The notes under the pieces are model-generated. The model did not search any database. It worked only from the letters and a program-made list of their open reading frames with translations, and was not told the DNA's origin. From positions 1 through 64,000 of the forward strand of contig NZ_JAJJZG010000009.1 in NCBI RefSeq assembly GCF_021028995.1: a stretch of 64,000 nt of DNA, in the 5' to 3' direction. Of this stretch, positions 61,563-64,000 are shown piece after piece. The stretch comes from Halobacterium sp. KA-4 (GTDB lineage: Archaea; Halobacteriota; Halobacteria; Halobacteriales; Halobacteriaceae). The position numbers were made by a program, and so were the translations under genes. Numbering within the stretch: position 1 is the first letter of the stretch; the number at the start of each line of letters is the position of its first letter.

Positions 61563-62398
61563 CGCGCGGGATTCCGCCGGAGCACGCTGAAGTCGAAGCG
61601 GTCGGTCTCGACGAGCGCGACGCCGAGCAGCCCCGCCGCCAGCGCGGGGACGAGTTGGCCGAACGCGAGGTTCACCGCACCCCACAGCAGCACGAAGCTC
61701 ACGAGGTCGTCGAGGAAAAAGGGACACTGCGTGAGGCGGTCGCGGAGCGCGGCGCGGTCGAACCCCCAGTCGAGGACGGCGACGGAGACGGTCGCGGAGA
61801 GCACCCAGCCGAGGTAGTTCGACAGCGGGACGCCGTAGTACGCGCCGGCGGCGTCGTACGCCCAGAAGCCGAGCGCGACCGCGCCGGGGTCGAGGACGAC
61901 GTCCATCCAGACGACGACCGCCGCGACCGCGGGCAGGCGGACGACCGCGCGGCGGGTGTGGCGGCCGAACAGCAGCAGGACGAGGAGGTAGCTGTTGACG
62001 ACCAGCGGCAGGAAGAACACCGGGAGGCCGAGCGGGACGCTGCCGGCGAGCATCGGCCCGAGTTCGACGAGGTACTCGAAGTGGCCGTACGGCCAGCCGG
62101 TGGCGACGCCGACGAATTCGATGGCGAAGGCGTACGCGACGAGCGCGAGCACCGCTACCGCGGCCTTGCGGTCCGTCAGCGGGAGCAGGCCCGCAATCAG
62201 GGGGAGGCGCATCACGGCGACGCCCGCGAGCACGAGGTAGGGGTTGAACGCCAGCGGCTCGGGGAGCCACCCCCACGCGGAGGCGAGCAGGAGGACGGCC
62301 CCGACGATGGGGAACACGACGGCGATTTCGAAGCGGTGGCCGGCGACGAGTTCGTCGAGGCGGCGTTCGACGCGAGCGCGCGCTGAGGCTTCAGACAT
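61559..62398 (-). CDS. cruF: Bisanhydrobacterioruberin hydratase (CruF family)
   Basis: 279 residues, eight or so membrane helices. GVATGWPYGHFEYLVELGPM and VVWMDVVLDPGAVALGFWAY, with YYGVPLSNYLGWVLSATVSV, are the CruF/carotenoid-hydratase signatures. It adds water to the terminal double bonds to give the hydroxyls of bacterioruberin. Last gene of the crtD-lyeJ-cruF unit; its start overlaps the lyeJ stop by eight bases. Its TGA lies inside the right end of the IS (reverse of GTCAAC). Confidence 0.9.
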   Translation of the reverse strand: MSEASARARVERRLDELVAGHRFEIAVVFPIVGAVLLLASAWGWLPEPLAFNPYLVLAGVAVMRLPLIAGLLPLTDRKAAVAVLALVAYAFAIEFVGVATGWPYGHFEYLVELGPMLAGSVPLGLPVFFLPLVVNSYLLVLLLFGRHTRRAVVRLPAVAAVVVWMDVVLDPGAVALGFWAYDAAGAYYGVPLSNYLGWVLSATVSVAVLDWGFDRAALRDRLTQCPFFLDDLVSFVLLWGAVNLAFGQLVPALAAGLLGVALVETDRFDFSVLRRNPAR

Positions 62399-63218
62399 TT
62401 GTGAGCCTCCAGAGCGCGCCGATGGTGAGCGCGGCGCCGACGACCGTGTTCACGATTGGGAACCACCAGTACGCGCGGTCGACCGCGACGTCGCCGGCGA
62501 CGATGCCGGCGACGAGGACGGGGTACGTGAGCAGGATTGTGCCGAGGCGCCAGTCCACGACGGCGAAGACGGCGGCAGACGCGAGCCAGCACGCCGCGCA
62601 GTAGGCGTACGTGCGGCGCTCGCCGAGTGCCGTAGCGGTAGTCGTGATGTTGGCTTCGCGGTCGGGCTCGATGTCCGGAATCGCGGAGAACGTGTGCATC
62701 CCCATCGCCCACAGCCAGCCGCCAGCGACTGCCAGTAGTGGGGGCTGCTGGCCCGCGACGGCGGCGTACGCGGCAGCGCCCGGGAGCACGTAGAGGCCGT
62801 TCGAGAGAGAGTCCAGCAGCGGCGTCGTCTTGAAGCGGAACGGCGGCGCGCTGTACTCCACGGAGAGGAGCGCCCACGCGACGAGCCACGGGTACGCAAC
62901 CGCCGGCAGAAAGGCTGCAATCGGAACGAGTAGCAGCCCGGAGGCGACGACGACCGCCGAGACGGCGCGGCCGCCCCTGAACCGCGCTTCCTTGTCCGCC
63001 TTCTTCGGGTTCACTTCGTCGACGTCGCGGTCGAAGGCGTCGTTGACGCCGTAGAGGAAGACGTTCGCGGGCACGAGGAAGTACGCGAACAGCGCGACCG
63101 CGGGCAGCGAGAACAGGTCGGGGACGGTGTCGGCGGCGTACGCGACGCCGACGACGACGGGGCCGGCGAGGTAGAACCAGAACCGCGGCCGGGAGAGGAC
63201 GAGGAGGTAGCGCAGCAT
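62391..63218 (-). CDS. lyeJ: Lycopene elongase (UbiA-family prenyltransferase)
   Basis: 275 residues from ATG 63218, about eight helices. The first Asp motif is NDAFDRDVDEVNPKKADK near residue 62, where NDxxDxxxD binds metal-diphosphate; the second is FSAIPDIEPDREANITTTAT near 181. It adds C5 units to both ends of lycopene and hydrates, giving the C50 skeleton. It shares one base with the crtD stop (TAATG) and overlaps cruF, so all three are made together. Confidence 0.93.
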   Translation of the reverse strand: MLRYLLVLSRPRFWFYLAGPVVVGVAYAADTVPDLFSLPAVALFAYFLVPANVFLYGVNDAFDRDVDEVNPKKADKEARFRGGRAVSAVVVASGLLLVPIAAFLPAVAYPWLVAWALLSVEYSAPPFRFKTTPLLDSLSNGLYVLPGAAAYAAVAGQQPPLLAVAGGWLWAMGMHTFSAIPDIEPDREANITTTATALGERRTYAYCAACWLASAAVFAVVDWRLGTILLTYPVLVAGIVAGDVAVDRAYWWFPIVNTVVGAALTIGALWRLTNV

Positions 63219-64000
63219 TACGCGTCTTCGAGGACGTAGTCGGCGGTGATTTCGCCGCTGATGAGACACATCGGCACGCCGATGCCTGGAGTCGTGAACG
63301 CGCCCGTGAAGTAGAGGCCGTCGAGGGCCGTCGAGCGGTGGGGAGGCCGGAACAGCGACGTCTGCCGGAGCGTGTGCGCGAGGCCGAGCGCAGTACCCTG
63401 ATAACTGTTGTAGCGCTCCGCGAACTCGGAGACGGAGAAGCGCTCCTCGACGACGATGCGGTCCCGGAGGTCGACGCCCGTGTTCTGTGCGATGTCGTCG
63501 AGCACGAGGTCGCGGTACTCGTCGCGGACCTCGGGGGTGTCGTCGAGGCCTGGCGCGACGGGGACGAGCGCGAACAGGTTGCTGTGGCCGTCGGGCGCGA
63601 CCGCGTCGTCTGTCTTCGAGGGGACGCAGAGGTAGTACGCGGGGTCGTCGGGCCACGTGGGGTCGTCGAAAATCTGGCCGAAGTGCTCCTCCCAGTCCGA
63701 GGGGAGCACGAGCGTGTGGTGCGCGAGCGGGTCGACGTCGCCCTCCACGCCGAGATAGAGCAGGAACGCCGACGGTGCGTACGTCCGGGACTTCCAGTAG
63801 TCGGCGTCGTATTGGCGCTTCTCGGCCGGGAGGAGTTCCTGCTCGGTGTGGGCGTAGTCGGCGTCCGAGACCACGACGTCCGCGAGCACGTCCGTCTCGC
63901 CGCTCGTCTCGACCTTGAAGCCGCCGCGGTAGCCGTGAATCTTCGTGACCGGGTGGTCCGTGCGGAACTCCACGCCGAGTTCTTCGGCGAGTTCGGCGAT
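63218..64000 (-). CDS. crtD: Carotenoid 3,4-desaturase (CrtD/CrtI family), partial
   Basis: The C-terminal 260 residues only; the N-terminal FAD motif lies beyond the window. IAELAEELGVEFRTDHPVTK continues to the window edge. LFALVPVAPGLDDTPEVRDE, HTLRQTSLFRPPHRSTALDG and GLYFTGAFTTPGIGVPMCLI are the conserved C-terminal FAD/substrate segments of CrtI-type desaturases. In the haloarchaeal crtD-lyeJ-cruF cluster the desaturase acts on the C50 intermediates; phytoene desaturase (CrtI) is an alternative on this fragment alone. Confidence 0.9.
   Translation of the reverse strand: MAELAEELGVEFRTDHPVTKIHGYRGGFKVETSGETDVLADVVVSDADYAHTEQELLPAEKRQYDADYWKSRTYAPSAFLLYLGVEGDVDPLAHHTLVLPSDWEEHFGQIFDDPTWPDDPAYYLCVPSKTDDAVAPDGHSNLFALVPVAPGLDDTPEVRDEYRDLVLDDIAQNTGVDLRDRIVVEERFSVSEFAERYNSYQGTALGLAHTLRQTSLFRPPHRSTALDGLYFTGAFTTPGIGVPMCLISGEITADYVLEDA

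Overview
The window is chromosomal DNA of an extremely halophilic archaeon (class Halobacteria). The gene content fits Halobacterium or a close relative, but I ran no search. The evidence is high GC with strong G/C at third codon positions, very acidic proteins, many ATG/GTG starts lying about 25-35 bases after a TATA-like element (leaderless transcripts), and archaeal information genes: RfcL, Orc1/Cdc6, RadB, CdcH, S8e, and an intron-containing elongator tRNA-Met. Bacterioruberin genes (crtB, cruF, lyeJ, crtD) point the same way.

Layout. 1-3.2 kb: an accessory stretch with inverted repeats, a three-gene reverse operon of unknown function and a small winged-helix protein. 3.3-8.8 kb: rfcL, then a four-gene polar amino-acid ABC transporter and ctaA. 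9-16 kb: malic enzyme (maeB), an archaellum-G-like beta-propeller fusion, RNase HI, a CBS protein, a DMT permease and an aldo/keto reductase. 16.5-22.8 kb: tRNA-Met with an 85-nt intron, conserved haloarchaeal proteins and B12-dependent ribonucleotide reductase. 22.8-26.7 kb: trpDFEG, whose promoter carries two TGTACA boxes. 26.8-31.3 kb: tRNA-Val with a nearby duplicate of its 3' end, then a TetR regulator, FAD protein, pirin and aldehyde dehydrogenase linked by a repeated palindrome TTTACC-N4-GGTAAA. 31.3-38.6 kb: glycerol catabolism, glpABC divergent from glpK and a membrane partner. 38.6-43.2 kb: an Orc1/Cdc6 paralogue, an FKBP-type isomerase and a PgsB/PgsC-like pair. 43.3-61.6 kb: housekeeping genes interrupted by IS200/IS605 (IS1341-type) material: two full tnpB genes, two tnpB remnants and an orphan right end. 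Between these lie a lycopene-cyclase-domain gene, a CBS-hibernation-factor fusion, radB beside an RNase-H-fold gene, cdcH, rps8e, pyrF, a GTPBP1-like GTPase and crtB. 61.6-64 kb: the cruF-lyeJ-crtD operon, cut off by the window edge.

How it works together. Glycerol is phosphorylated by GlpK and oxidised by GlpABC, with shared ACAGTAA boxes in the divergent promoter. Tryptophan synthesis is probably feedback-controlled at the TGTACA boxes. CrtB makes phytoene; LyeJ, CrtD and CruF act later in bacterioruberin synthesis, and an IS sits between crtB and the rest. The most unusual items are the palindrome-linked TetR locus, a zinc-finger/ribbon-helix-helix gene pair enclosed by tnpB debris, and a TnpB that lacks the canonical RuvC-II glutamate.
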